The position numbers were made by a program, and so were the translations under genes. A stretch of 64,000 bases of DNA from Gemmatimonadota bacterium (GTDB taxonomy: Bacteria; Gemmatimonadota; Gemmatimonadetes; Longimicrobiales; Gaopeijiaceae): NCBI GenBank assembly GCA_029262115.1, contig JAJCZZ010000093.1:1-64000 (forward strand), given 5' to 3'. The notes beneath the pieces are model-generated. The model saw nothing but the letters and a program-made list of their open reading frames with translations, did no database searches and was not told the DNA's origin. Shown here piece after piece: positions 25,021 through 33,814 of the stretch (its first letter is position 1; the number at the start of each line of letters is the position of its first letter).

Positions 25021-25356
25021 TTGAGAGTCCAGATCACCGCGCGTCACTGCGAGATCCCCGATGCCGTGCGTTCACGCGCCGAGTCCCAGATGGAGCGGCT
25101 GACGAAGTTCGAGTCCCGGCTGTCCGCCGCCGAGGTGGTCTTCGACGAGGAGAAGCACACTCGGAAGGCCGAGGGCATTCTGACCGTTCACGGTGGACCA
25201 CCCGTCGTCGCGCGGGCCGAGGACTCCGACTTCCGCTCGGCGCTCGACAAGATGGTGGACCGCCTCTCCAAGCAGCTCCGTCGGAGTCACGAGCGTCTCG
25301 TCGACCACCAGGCTCCGCCGCCCGAGATCGTCGAGCCGGCCGCGGTCGAGGAGTAG
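25021..25356 (+). CDS. hpf: Ribosome hibernation-promoting factor, short form
   Basis: A 111-residue S30AE (YfiA/HPF) protein that binds the small ribosomal subunit and promotes inactive dimers or hibernation. It begins LRVQITARHCEIPDAVRSRAES and continues with QMERLTKFESRL and the AEGILTVHGGPPVVARAEDSDFRSALDKMVDRLSKQLRR region, the conserved core. There is no long C-terminal dimerisation domain. A TTG start at 25021 is chosen because AGGGAGG ends five bases upstream and homology begins there. It is immediately followed by hprK, a common pairing near PTS genes. Confidence 0.92.
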   Translation: MRVQITARHCEIPDAVRSRAESQMERLTKFESRLSAAEVVFDEEKHTRKAEGILTVHGGPPVVARAEDSDFRSALDKMVDRLSKQLRRSHERLVDHQAPPPEIVEPAAVEE

Positions 25357-25357
25357 C

Positions 25358-26344
25358 GTGGCCGATTCGTCGGACTCGGTACCCTGGAAGAGTGTGGCGG
25401 TCCAGGAAATCCTCGATGCCAAGCGCAAGACCCTGTCGCTCGAGCTGTTGTCGCCGGGCGTCGACCTGACCCGGGTGGCGGCCGACCCGGACATCTCCAG
25501 CCCCGGCCTCGCCCTGGCCGGGTACACCGAGCGGGTGCCCGAGGGCCGGATGTTGGTGTTCGGCGAAACCGAGATGACGTATCTCGGGACGGTCGGACCG
25601 GCGGAGGCACGAGCGCACCTGGACGCCGTGTTCGGCTTCGACGTTCCTGCGGTCTTCGTGACGAAGTCGCTCGAAGTGCCGCCCTACTTCCTTGATGCGG
25701 CAGCGAAGCACGAGATCCCAGTGTTCCGCAGTGGCGCCAGCACCAAACGGTTCTACCAACGGATCAAACCGTTTCTCCTGACCGCGCTGGCGCCGACGAC
25801 CAACCTCCACGGCTCGCTCGCGGACGTGTATGGAGTCGGGCTCCTGTTCGTAGGGGAGAGCGGTGTCGGGAAGAGCGAATGCGTGCTCGATCTGGTGGAA
25901 CGGGGCCATCGGCTCGTCGCGGACGATCTCGTAATGGCCTCCCGGCGTGGCACGGACGTCCTGATCGGGCGCGGTCATGAACTGCAGCGGCATCATATGG
26001 AGATCCGCGGAATCGGGATCATCGACATCCCGGCGCTGTTCGGGGTCCGATCCGTGCGTCAGCAGAAGCGCATCGAGGTCGTCGTGAATCTCGAGTTGTG
26101 GAATCAGGAGGCCGCGTATTCCCGAACAGGCCTCGAGGAGGACACGGAGACGATCCTCGGGGTCGAAATCCCCAGGGTCACGGTGCCCCTGAATCCAGGG
26201 AAGAACATCACCGTCATCTCCGAGGTCGTGGCCATGAACCATCTGCTCAAGTACTCGGGTGTCGACACGGCGGCCGCCTTCGACGCGCGGCTCCGCAACT
26301 CCATGCAGCCGGTACGGGAGTATCTGGAGCAGGACATTGAGTAA
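25358..26344 (+). CDS. hprK: HPr kinase/phosphorylase
   Basis: A 328-residue bifunctional enzyme that phosphorylates and dephosphorylates a serine of HPr and so links PTS flux to carbon status. Seen: the N-terminal HprK domain (~10-135), Walker A GESGVGKS (166-173), the catalytic ADD (189-190) and the signature MEIRGIGIIDI (214-224), then QKRIEVVVNLELWN. The start is a GTG one base after the hpf stop. The 3' end overlaps the IIA gene by eight bases. Its likely target, Ser49 of HPr, is encoded six genes downstream in the same operon. Confidence 0.96.
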   Translation: MADSSDSVPWKSVAVQEILDAKRKTLSLELLSPGVDLTRVAADPDISSPGLALAGYTERVPEGRMLVFGETEMTYLGTVGPAEARAHLDAVFGFDVPAVFVTKSLEVPPYFLDAAAKHEIPVFRSGASTKRFYQRIKPFLLTALAPTTNLHGSLADVYGVGLLFVGESGVGKSECVLDLVERGHRLVADDLVMASRRGTDVLIGRGHELQRHHMEIRGIGIIDIPALFGVRSVRQQKRIEVVVNLELWNQEAAYSRTGLEEDTETILGVEIPRVTVPLNPGKNITVISEVVAMNHLLKYSGVDTAAAFDARLRNSMQPVREYLEQDIE

Positions 26345-26723
26345 TACGCGGGGTGTGGTGGTGGCTCACGGCCGACTGGCCGAGGCGCTGATCGGGGCCG
26401 TTCGCCGGATTGCCGGGGAGGGGGCCGACGACCTGGTGGCGGTCTCCAACGAGGATCGTGGCCCGACCGAACTCCGGGATCTCGTGGCCGAAGTTGCCGG
26501 GGACGGACCCACGGTGGTGTTCGTCGACATGTACGCCGGGTCGTGCGCCATGGCCGCGTTTTCGACCTGTCGGGGGTGCGCGGACCGGGTCGTCATCTGC
26601 GGAGTGAACCTACCGATCCTCCTGGATTTCGTATTCCATCGGGATCTCCCGCTCGGGGAACTGGTGCCCAGGCTCGTCGGGAAGGGGCAGGACGGGATCC
26701 GCGTGCTCGAGCCCAAGGCGTAG
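26337..26723 (+). CDS. PTS mannose-family IIA component
   Basis: A 128-residue EIIA-Man type domain. It starts with TTG at 26337, overlapping hprK, and reads VVVAHGRLAEALIGAVRRI with the phospho-accepting His at residue 11. Other family elements are VVFVDMYAGSCAMAAF and VICGVNLPILLDFV. It takes phosphate from HPr-His and passes it to IIB. The length is that of the isolated A domain. It is followed after 3 bases by IIB. Confidence 0.92.
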   Translation: MSNTRGVVVAHGRLAEALIGAVRRIAGEGADDLVAVSNEDRGPTELRDLVAEVAGDGPTVVFVDMYAGSCAMAAFSTCRGCADRVVICGVNLPILLDFVFHRDLPLGELVPRLVGKGQDGIRVLEPKA

Positions 26724-26726
26724 CCG

Positions 26727-27206
26727 ATGCCCGTCTTGCTCTACCGTGTCGACGAGCGGCTCATCCACGGGCAGGTCGTCGTGGGGTGGGGAGCACAGCT
26801 TCGGCCGGATCGATACGTGATCGTCGACCCCGGCCTGGTCGCCAGCGAGTGGGAGCAGGACCTTTACCGGCTGGGCGCGGGTGACGCGTCGGTCGAATTC
26901 GTCGACGTGGAGGGCGCCCGCGAGGCTCTCCCCGCCTGGGAGTCGGATCCGCGGGGGTCGATCGTCCTGACGCGTGATATCGCCACGATGTACGAACTGG
27001 CTCGCGGGGGCACCATGGAGGGTGCCGAGGTGAATCTGGGTGGAATGCACCACGGGCCGGATCGGATGCAGGTTCTGACGTACCTCCACCTCACGCCCGA
27101 GGACCAACTCCAACTTCAGAAGCTGTCCGAGGAGGAAGGCGTGACCATCAGCGCGCGCGATCTGCCCGGCGCCCATCGAGTGGGCTTGAAAGCCTTGGTG
27201 GGGTGA
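26727..27206 (+). CDS. PTS mannose/sorbose-family IIB component
   Basis: A 159-residue EIIB domain. LLYRVDERLIHGQVVVGW contains the active-site His14. IVLTRDIATMYELARGG and AEVNLGGMHHGPDRMQVLTYLHLT match the family. It phosphorylates sugar bound by the IIC/IID channel. Cytoplasmic. The start follows the IIA stop by 3 bases and the stop overlaps the GTG of IIC. Confidence 0.94.
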   Translation: MPVLLYRVDERLIHGQVVVGWGAQLRPDRYVIVDPGLVASEWEQDLYRLGAGDASVEFVDVEGAREALPAWESDPRGSIVLTRDIATMYELARGGTMEGAEVNLGGMHHGPDRMQVLTYLHLTPEDQLQLQKLSEEEGVTISARDLPGAHRVGLKALVG

Positions 27207-27868
27207 TTTCGGACCTCGCGGCGCTCGGGATGCTGGGCGGTGTCCTGGCCCTCGACGCCACGTCGGTCGGGCAGTTCATGGTGTCCCGCCCCCTCGTGGC
27301 CGGGGCGCTCGCCGGGTCGCTTCTCGGCGATCCCACCGCCGGAGTCCTCGTGGGCGCGGTGCTCGAGCTGTACCTGCTGGTGGCCTTTCCGAGCGGCGGA
27401 GCGCGCTTTCCAGAGGGTGCCACGGCCACGGTCGTGGCCGTCGCGGCCTCGACGGGCGTCGACGGCGCCGGGGCGCTTCCGTTGGCCGTCGCGGCGGGGC
27501 TTCTCTGGGGTCAGGTCGGCGGCTTTTCCAATACGCTTCAGCGGGAGGTGACGAGCCGCTTCGTTCCCGAGCCGTCGAGTCGCTCGGTCGGGAGCGCGCG
27601 GGTGAACGGCGCTCATCTGTTCGCCATCGCGTTGGATTTCGCCCGTGGGGGGGTTGTGACGCTCACCGGTGCTGCTCTGGCCCGGTTCGCGGTGGCGCAA
27701 CTGGCGCCGACGTGGCCCATGGGGCCGGCGGGTTCGTGGGGCCTCGTTCTCGTCGGTGGAGCGGTGTCCGGCGGCATCCTGCTTCGCTCCCTGGGGGGCT
27801 TCGGGAGGAGAGGTCTTCTCTTCGCTGCCGGGCTCATTGTCGGGTTGTTCGGGGCGCGTCTCCTGTGA
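27203..27868 (+). CDS. PTS mannose-family IIC membrane component
   Basis: A 221-residue hydrophobic protein, somewhat shorter than typical IIC-Man (~260). Family words: MLGGVLALDATSVGQFMVSRPLVAGALAGSLLGDPTAGVLVGAVLELYLL and the GGARFPEGATATVVA segment. About six helices are seen. Together with IID it forms the sugar channel. The GTG start overlaps the IIB stop. The short C-terminus may mean an unusual substrate or altered transport. Confidence 0.9.
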   Translation: MISDLAALGMLGGVLALDATSVGQFMVSRPLVAGALAGSLLGDPTAGVLVGAVLELYLLVAFPSGGARFPEGATATVVAVAASTGVDGAGALPLAVAAGLLWGQVGGFSNTLQREVTSRFVPEPSSRSVGSARVNGAHLFAIALDFARGGVVTLTGAALARFAVAQLAPTWPMGPAGSWGLVLVGGAVSGGILLRSLGGFGRRGLLFAAGLIVGLFGARLL

Positions 27869-28614
27869 CCGGACCGGTGGGCGGTGCCGCCTCCACGTGG
27901 ACGTTCCTGCGGTCGTTCCTCATCCAGGGCTCGTGGAATTACCATACCATGCTCGGATCGGGCTTCGCCTTCGCGATGCTGCCGGCGCTACGTGACCTCC
28001 ACCGGGACGATCCGGACGCCCTGGATGCAGCGGTGCGGCGGCACCTCGAGCACTTCAACGCGCACCCCTACCTCAGCGATCTCGCGCTCGGAGCGGCGGT
28101 CCGCCTGGAGTACGACGGGGCCGATCCAGACACGGTTCGGCGGTTCAAGACGGCGGTCCGGGGCCCGTTGGGCTCGATCGGGGATTCCCTTGTCTGGGCG
28201 GCATGGCTCCCGGCCGTTTCGCTGGCCGCGCTCGCGCTGTTCTGGCTCGGCGTTCCCGGAGGGCTCTCAGCGCTGTTCTTCGTTCTGGTCTACAATGTAG
28301 GTCACATCGGGCTCCGGGTATGGGGATTTCGGGTCGGGTTGACCGAAGGCCACGCCGTCGCCTCGCGGCTGGCTCGAGTGAGGTTCGGCGTGTGGACCGA
28401 TCGCATCCGCGGCGGTGCAGCGCTGCTCCTCGGCGTCGTGGCCGGGGCGGTCCTGGCCGGTGACCAGGGCCTGTGGGCCGCCGGACCGCCGTGGGCCGGG
28501 GTGGGGGCCTTTACGTTCGGGACAGGGTTGATCATGGGGCAAAGGGCATGGCGCCCAGCCGCCGCGGCAGTGGTCGCCGCGGTGGTCGCAATCGCGATCT
28601 GGGGAATTCGATGA
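27865..28614 (+). CDS. PTS mannose-family IID membrane component
   Basis: A 249-residue IID subunit. Motifs: FLRSFLIQGSWNYHTMLGSGFAFAMLPAL (~15-43), HLEHFNAHPYLSDLALGAAVRLE, and RGPLGSIGDSLVWAAWLP, the conserved IID signature. Hydrophobic helices fill the C-terminal half. It partners IIC. The GTG start overlaps the IIC stop and the stop overlaps the HPr ATG. It is slightly shorter than enteric ManZ (~280). Confidence 0.93.
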   Translation: MTGPVGGAASTWTFLRSFLIQGSWNYHTMLGSGFAFAMLPALRDLHRDDPDALDAAVRRHLEHFNAHPYLSDLALGAAVRLEYDGADPDTVRRFKTAVRGPLGSIGDSLVWAAWLPAVSLAALALFWLGVPGGLSALFFVLVYNVGHIGLRVWGFRVGLTEGHAVASRLARVRFGVWTDRIRGGAALLLGVVAGAVLAGDQGLWAAGPPWAGVGAFTFGTGLIMGQRAWRPAAAAVVAAVVAIAIWGIR

Positions 28615-28886
28615 GCGAAGCGCTGGTGAAGGAACTCGAGATCGTGAACCGTGCGGGCATGCACGCGCGGCCCGCGGCGGAGTTCGTGAAGACCGCCGGG
28701 CGTTTCAAATGCGCCATCACCGTGGAAAAGGACGGGTTGGAGGTGAACGGCAAGAGCATCATGGGAGTCCTCATGCTCGCGGCCGAGCAGGGGAGCCGGC
28801 TTCGGGTCGCCGCGCTGGGCGATGACGCCGACGCGGCTCTCGGTGCTCTGGCCGACCTCGTCGGACGCGGCTTTGAAGAGGCATAG
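28611..28886 (+). CDS. ptsH: HPr phosphocarrier protein
   Basis: A 91-residue PTS phosphocarrier. It has the active His18 in NRAGMHARPAAEFV and the regulatory Ser49 in NGKSIMGVLMLAAEQGS, the site used by HPr kinase. Both regulatory residues are intact, which matches hprK in the same operon. It overlaps the IID stop by ATGA. It receives phosphate from enzyme I and can serve IIA-Man here and possibly the PtsN-like IIA at 37617. Confidence 0.96.
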   Translation: MSEALVKELEIVNRAGMHARPAAEFVKTAGRFKCAITVEKDGLEVNGKSIMGVLMLAAEQGSRLRVAALGDDADAALGALADLVGRGFEEA

Positions 28887-28887
28887 C

Positions 28888-28920
28888 ATGGCACCACGAC
28901 TGCGGGCCCAGCCCGCGTGA
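28888..28920 (+). other. 10-codon relay mini-ORF between ptsH and ptsI
   Basis: ATG at 28888, two bases after the ptsH stop, opens MAPRLRAQPA. Its TGA overlaps the GTG start of ptsI (GTGA at 28917-28920). It is the same arrangement as at 3354 and 10964. Confidence 0.35.
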
Positions 28921-30695
28921 GCGTGGTCCTGGACGGGTCTCCTGCCTCGGAAGGCATCGCCTCGGGTCGTGTCTTCTTGGTCGACTGGGGTGTGCCGACC
29001 GTGCCGCACGAGACCGTACCCGCGGATCGGGTCGAGGCGGAGTTGGCGCGGTTCGACGCGGCCCGCGCCTGGGCGGCTCAACGTTTACGCGAGCTCCAGG
29101 CGACCACGGAGGAGCGCCTCGGGAGCGTGGAGGCGCGGATCTTCGAGCCGCAGGTCCTCATGCTCGACGATCAGGAAGTGGTGGAGGGCACCCGCCGCTA
29201 CATCACCGAGAACCACCTGGCGGCGCCTCGAGCCTTCGAGTGGCGGATGCTCGAACTCCAGGCTATGTGGAGCCGGACCGCTCAGCCGATGGTCCTCGAC
29301 CGGCTGAACGACCTCGAGGATCTGATGATCCGCGTCCTGAACCGGATGCTCGACCGACCGGATCCGTCGGACCTCGCCCGAGCCGACGGGGGAGCGATCC
29401 TTGTTGCCCGCAACCTGTCGCCGAGTCTCATGGTCCATCTGGACCCTGAACACGTTCTCGGCGTCGCGACCGATCAGGGGACCCGCACGGCCCACTGGGC
29501 GATCCTCGCGCGCTCCCTCGAAATCCCGGCCGTGGTCGGGCTCGGGACGGTCTCGAGAAACGCCCACACCGGCATGGAGGCCATTCTCGACGGGCGGGTC
29601 GGTCGGATCGTCCTGGAGCCGGACGCGTCCGATCACGCCGTGTATCAGAGCCGGCGCCGCCAGATCGAGCGGTGGGCGGACGAGATCGTGGTCATCGCGG
29701 AGCAGGAATCCGTCACGTCCGACGGACAGCCCGTGTCGCTTCGAGCCAATCTCGACCTTCCCATCGAGGCCGACGCCGCGCGTCGTCACGGTGCGCAGGG
29801 GGTGGGCCTTTTCCGGACGGAATTCCTTGTCGTCGGGCGCAACAGCATGCCGAGCGAGGAGGAGCAGTACGAGTCGTACCGCAAGGTGGTCGAGGCCTTC
29901 CCTGACGACGCCGTCTACGTGCGGACGTTCGACCTGGGCGGGGACAAGTTTCCGATGTTCCTCCACATGCCGAGGGAGGAGAATCCCTTCCTCGGGTGGA
30001 GGGCCATCCGCGTATGCCTCGACGAGCCGGAGCTCTTTCGCACGCAGCTACGGGCGCTGCTCCGTGCCACGGCCCACGGCGACCTACGGATCATGCTCCC
30101 GCTCATCAACGACGTGGACGAAGTCCGTCGCGTCCGGGACATGCTCGAAGTGGAAGAGGACCTCCTCAGCTCGGAGGGCATTCCCTACAACCGGGGCTAC
30201 AAGCTCGGGATCATGATCGAGACGCCCGCGGCGGCCCTCGAGGCCGCGGAGCTCGCCCGCCACTCGGACTTCTTCTCGATCGGCACCAACGACCTGGTCC
30301 AGTACACCCTCGCGGTGGACCGCACCAACACGCGCCTCGCCCACCTCTACAACCCGTTCCACCCGGCCATCGTTCGCCAACTCCATCAGGTCTCGCGTGT
30401 CTCGCGCGCCGCCGGCATCGAGGTCAGCGTGTGCGGCGAAATGGCCGCGGATCCTCTGGGCGCGTTTCTCATGCTGGGCCTCGACATCATGGCGCTGAGC
30501 GTCGCGTGGCCGTCCCTGCCCGAAATCAAGCGGGTCATCCGGGACGTGCGCGTCGAGGACGCTCGCACCGCGGCGCGGCAGGCGCTCGCGGCTTCCACGA
30601 CCGAGGAGGTGGTGAAGTGCCTCGTGGACGGGATGTCGGGCTCGGTCGACCTGAAGGTCTTTTCCGGTCGTTGGCGCTTGTCGCTGCCCGGGTGA
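28917..30695 (+). CDS. ptsI: PTS enzyme I (phosphoenolpyruvate-protein phosphotransferase)
   Basis: A 592-residue enzyme I that takes phosphate from PEP and gives it to HPr. The phospho-His is His193 in QGTRTAHWAILARSLEIPAVVG; the usual context is GGRTSHxAIMAR, so TAHW is a variant. The PEP-binding barrel shows GVGLFRTEFLVVGR, VRTFDLGGDKFP, NPFLGWRAIR, and FFSIGTNDLVQYTLAVDRTN. The active Cys is in VCGEMAADP. It is about 20 residues longer than average. It starts with GTG, coupled to the mini-ORF. The same operon supplies HPr and a full mannose-type permease. Confidence 0.95.
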   Translation: MSVVLDGSPASEGIASGRVFLVDWGVPTVPHETVPADRVEAELARFDAARAWAAQRLRELQATTEERLGSVEARIFEPQVLMLDDQEVVEGTRRYITENHLAAPRAFEWRMLELQAMWSRTAQPMVLDRLNDLEDLMIRVLNRMLDRPDPSDLARADGGAILVARNLSPSLMVHLDPEHVLGVATDQGTRTAHWAILARSLEIPAVVGLGTVSRNAHTGMEAILDGRVGRIVLEPDASDHAVYQSRRRQIERWADEIVVIAEQESVTSDGQPVSLRANLDLPIEADAARRHGAQGVGLFRTEFLVVGRNSMPSEEEQYESYRKVVEAFPDDAVYVRTFDLGGDKFPMFLHMPREENPFLGWRAIRVCLDEPELFRTQLRALLRATAHGDLRIMLPLINDVDEVRRVRDMLEVEEDLLSSEGIPYNRGYKLGIMIETPAAALEAAELARHSDFFSIGTNDLVQYTLAVDRTNTRLAHLYNPFHPAIVRQLHQVSRVSRAAGIEVSVCGEMAADPLGAFLMLGLDIMALSVAWPSLPEIKRVIRDVRVEDARTAARQALAASTTEEVVKCLVDGMSGSVDLKVFSGRWRLSLPG

Positions 30696-30754
30696 TCCGG
30701 TAGCCTTGGGCGCTTGTCGCCGCACCCCCTACTCCCACTTCAGAGGCACCCCCG

Positions 30755-31933
30755 TTGAGCACTACCCTCTTCACGTCCGAGTCCGTCACCGAGGGCCATC
30801 CGGACAAGATCTCCGATCAGATCTCCGACGCCGTCCTCGACAGCCTCCTGAGCGACGATCCGTCGTCGCGGGTCGCGTGCGAGACCCTGGTGACCACGGG
30901 GGTGGCCATGGTGGCGGGTGAGGTTACAACGGACGCGTACGTGCACGTGCAGGATGTCGTCCGGGATACGCTGCGGCGCATCGGGTACACCCACTCGGAT
31001 TACGGGATCGACGCGAATACGTGCGCGGTCATCACGAGTCTCGACCGGCAGTCGGCCCATATCGCGATGGGCGTCGACAGCGGGGGCGCGGGGGACCAGG
31101 GCATGATGTTCGGCTACGCGTCCGACGAGACCGAGGAGCTGATGCCCGCGCCGATCCAGTGGGCGCACCGGCTGACGCGGAACCTGGCCGACGTGCGCAA
31201 GCGGGGGGAGATCGCGTGGCTCCGCCCGGATGGGAAGTCCCAGGTCACCGTCGAATACAAGGACGGTGTTCCGAATCGGATCCATACTGTCGTCATCAGC
31301 ACGCAGCACGACGACGGCGTGGATCAGGAGACGATCATCTCCGAGGTGAAGGCCAAGGTGATCGACCCGGTCATGCCGTCCGACCTGTACGACCCGGATT
31401 CGTGCATCATCCACATCAACCCGACCGGGCGCTTCGTGATCGGGGGTCCCCACGGAGATGCAGGGCTCACGGGCAGGAAGATCATCGTGGACACGTACGG
31501 TGGGATGGGGCGGCACGGGGGCGGCGCCTTCAGCGGGAAGGACGCGACGAAGGTCGACCGCTCGGCCGCCTATGCGGCGCGGTGGGCGGCCAAGAACACG
31601 GTGGCGGCCGGCCTTGCCAAGCGGTGCGAGATCCAACTCGCGTACGCCATCGGAGTGGAGAACCCGGTGTCCGTCCACGTCGACACGTTCGGGACCGGCT
31701 CGGGCTCCGACGAGGCGCTGTCCGCCGCCATTGAGAGCGTCTTCGACTTCCGCCCGCGCGGCATCATCGAGCGGCTGGGCCTGCGCAACCCGATCTTCAC
31801 GCCGACGGCCGCGTACGGCCACTTCGGACGGACCCCTGAGGAGCGGGCACCCGCGGAGGGAGCCGGCGTCGTCTGGTTTTTCCCGTGGGAGCGCACCGAC
31901 CGGGTCGAGGAGTTGAGAGCGGCCGTCGGCTGA
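30755..31933 (+). CDS. metK: S-adenosylmethionine synthetase
   Basis: A 392-residue enzyme making SAM from methionine and ATP. Motifs: [21 protein letters not shown] (~5-25) with the ATP-site His, [17 protein letters not shown], the [21 protein letters not shown] loop and [22 protein letters not shown]. All are intact. The start is a TTG at 30755, as expected from the position of the first motif. Only 60 bases separate it from ptsI, too few for a SAM riboswitch, and none is seen. Confidence 0.97.
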   Translation: MSTTLFTSESVTEGHPDKISDQISDAVLDSLLSDDPSSRVACETLVTTGVAMVAGEVTTDAYVHVQDVVRDTLRRIGYTHSDYGIDANTCAVITSLDRQSAHIAMGVDSGGAGDQGMMFGYASDETEELMPAPIQWAHRLTRNLADVRKRGEIAWLRPDGKSQVTVEYKDGVPNRIHTVVISTQHDDGVDQETIISEVKAKVIDPVMPSDLYDPDSCIIHINPTGRFVIGGPHGDAGLTGRKIIVDTYGGMGRHGGGAFSGKDATKVDRSAAYAARWAAKNTVAAGLAKRCEIQLAYAIGVENPVSVHVDTFGTGSGSDEALSAAIESVFDFRPRGIIERLGLRNPIFTPTAAYGHFGRTPEERAPAEGAGVVWFFPWERTDRVEELRAAVG

Positions 31934-31964
31934 CGGAACGAGAGGCCAACCGGCTGACGGAACG
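31927..31964 (+). repeat. 24-bp-spaced direct repeat at the end of metK
   Basis: CGGCTGACGGAACG occurs at 31927, where it includes the metK stop, and again at 31951. It is another short tandem duplication at a gene end. The rest of the gap to 32108 holds nothing recognisable. Confidence 0.75.
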
Positions 31965-32108
31965 GATCCGCGTTCAGGGCAGCGACCGGGAGGAGACGAA
32001 CGGTCTGGCAGCCCTGGGAGAACCCCTCGGACGCTCGGGAGTACAGGGATGGAGAGGGGCAACCGGAACCGTGTCCGGCGCTCCGCTTCTTCCGCCGGGA
32101 GGGCTCGT

Positions 32109-32648
32109 TTGCTCGTTGAGGTGAAGGTCCAGAGCCTCGGTCTCGACACCGCGACCAACGATCCGCTCGTGATCCTCCAGGAGTGCGGTGGCGAACGGGT
32201 ACTCCCGATCTGGATCGGCCCGTCGGAGGCGCGCGCCATCGCAATGCGTATGGCCGACATGGAGTTCACCCGGCCCCTGACGCACGACCTCCTCGCCTCG
32301 GTCCTCCGAGGGCTCGGAGGGGCACTGCGCAAGGTGGTCATCACGCGAGTCGAGAACAGCACCTACTTCGCCGAGCTCATCGTCCAGCGGAACGGGGAAG
32401 TCATCGCAATGGATGCACGACCGTCCGACTCCATCGCGATCGCCCTTCGTCTGGGGGCGACCATCTACGCCCATGAGGAACTCCTCGACCTGGCCTCCAT
32501 CGAGATCGCGGAAACGCCGGATGTGAGCGCTTGTGACTCGAGCGGCGCGGAGCCGAGCGAGCCGGAGTCACACAGCTTGGGGGCCGAGGAGTTGAAGGAG
32601 TACCTCCGACGGTTGAACCCCGAGGACTTCGGGCGCTTCACCCCCTGA
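32109..32648 (+). CDS. Bifunctional nuclease family protein (DUF151)
   Basis: A 179-residue protein. The BFN domain covers ~1-130: VEVKVQSLGLDTATNDPLVILQECGGERVLPIWIGPSEARAIA, then RPLTHDLLASVLRGLGG and the DARPSDSIAIALRLGATIYA block. An acidic C-terminal tail follows. In plants and some bacteria the family shows RNase/DNase activity; the bacterial role is not settled. The TTG at 32109 is chosen because GGGAGGG ends five bases upstream and homology starts there; an ATG at 32049 would add 20 basic residues. Confidence 0.85.
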   Translation: MLVEVKVQSLGLDTATNDPLVILQECGGERVLPIWIGPSEARAIAMRMADMEFTRPLTHDLLASVLRGLGGALRKVVITRVENSTYFAELIVQRNGEVIAMDARPSDSIAIALRLGATIYAHEELLDLASIEIAETPDVSACDSSGAEPSEPESHSLGAEELKEYLRRLNPEDFGRFTP

Positions 32649-32649
32649 C

Positions 32650-33807
32650 ATGCGGGACCCCGGCCGGTTTCGTCTTTGCGTGTCCCGCACCCAGCGCTCG
32701 GTTCTCATGCTGGCGCTGGCGGCCGCGCTGGCCACTCCCCGATCCGGGAGGGCGCAGGTAGAGGCGGAGCCGATCCTCAATGGTCAGGTTCTCTTGGGCG
32801 ATACCGTTCTCGGGCAGGGAACGGTCACGCTCCATCTCCTTTCCGAGGATCAGGAAAGCGCCATCGATTCGGTGACGCTCGGGCCCGACGGCCGCTTCCG
32901 TCTCCGCCTGCCGCACGTCCCGGACCCCGAACGGTCCGAGGTGTTCTTCGCCACGCTCGAACACCACGACATCGTGTACGTAGGGGACTTCATCACGCTC
33001 CCGATCCAACTCGATACCGTCTACACCATCCAGGCGTACGACACGACGGCCGCTCCGCGCGACGGCGCCGATCTGACGTTGCAGATCCGTAACCTCTTCC
33101 TGGAGGCCGAAGCGGGGGCCTGGCGGGTGACCGATGTCTTCCAGATCCACCACGACGGACCCGCGACGCTGGTCGTGCAGGACGGCGGAGTGGTCTGGCG
33201 GTATCCGCTACCTGACGTCGCGACCTCGATCGAGCTCGGCCAGAGCGATATCGTTCCAGGGGGTACGGTCATCGAAGACGGCCACCTGGTCGTTCGGTCT
33301 CCGATCCCACCGGGCGACAAGCTGTTCGTGGTGCAGTACGTCCTACCCAGCCCGTTTCTGAGCGCGCCCGCCCCGGGGCGGACCCAGCAGGTCGACCTCC
33401 TGATCCGGGAGCCCGCGCCCGAACTGGTCGCGCCTGGCCTTACGCGAGGCCAGGCCATCGAGTTCGAGCCGGGTAGCGCCTACCGCCGGTACACCGCGTC
33501 GGACTGGGACGGCTCGGACATCCGCCTGCGTGAAGGTGAACCGCGCGGCGCTCCGCCCGTGCGAGGGATGGCGGTCGCTCTTGCGCTGATCCTCACCGCC
33601 GCCGGGCTCTGGACGGTGGTCGGCAAGCCGCCGGCCGAGCGGATCACGGTACCTGCCACCCCCTCGTCGGGAGGGCGCAGTCGCGAGGCCATCATCATGG
33701 AGATCGCGCGGCTCGACGAGGCGTTCGCGGCCATGATCGACCCGGACGAGGGTGAGCGCGCGGCATACGAACGACAGCGGCGGGCGCTCCTGAGCCGCGT
33801 GCCGTAG
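32650..33807 (+). CDS. Exported, membrane-anchored protein of unknown function
   Basis: A 385-residue protein with a signal peptide (~17-36, SVLMLALAAALATPRSGRAQ). Residues ~45-110 look like a carboxypeptidase-regulatory or transthyretin-like beta domain (LNGQVLLGDTVLGQGTVTLHLL, GPDGRFRLRLP). A longer beta-rich region follows, then one C-terminal membrane helix (~311-328) and a ~60-residue cytoplasmic tail with charged coil (EAIIMEIARLDEAFAAM). No family name is recognised. It lies 1 base after the bifunctional nuclease gene and just before recO. Confidence 0.7.
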   Translation: MRDPGRFRLCVSRTQRSVLMLALAAALATPRSGRAQVEAEPILNGQVLLGDTVLGQGTVTLHLLSEDQESAIDSVTLGPDGRFRLRLPHVPDPERSEVFFATLEHHDIVYVGDFITLPIQLDTVYTIQAYDTTAAPRDGADLTLQIRNLFLEAEAGAWRVTDVFQIHHDGPATLVVQDGGVVWRYPLPDVATSIELGQSDIVPGGTVIEDGHLVVRSPIPPGDKLFVVQYVLPSPFLSAPAPGRTQQVDLLIREPAPELVAPGLTRGQAIEFEPGSAYRRYTASDWDGSDIRLREGEPRGAPPVRGMAVALALILTAAGLWTVVGKPPAERITVPATPSSGGRSREAIIMEIARLDEAFAAMIDPDEGERAAYERQRRALLSRVP

Positions 33808-33814
33808 ATACGCC

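Noticed and set aside
30696-30754. SAM riboswitch ahead of metK
   Set aside because: The gap is 59 bases with no suitable stems.
30740-32362. A 540-codon minus-strand open frame
   Set aside because: It is antisense to metK and the bifunctional nuclease gene; shadow only.
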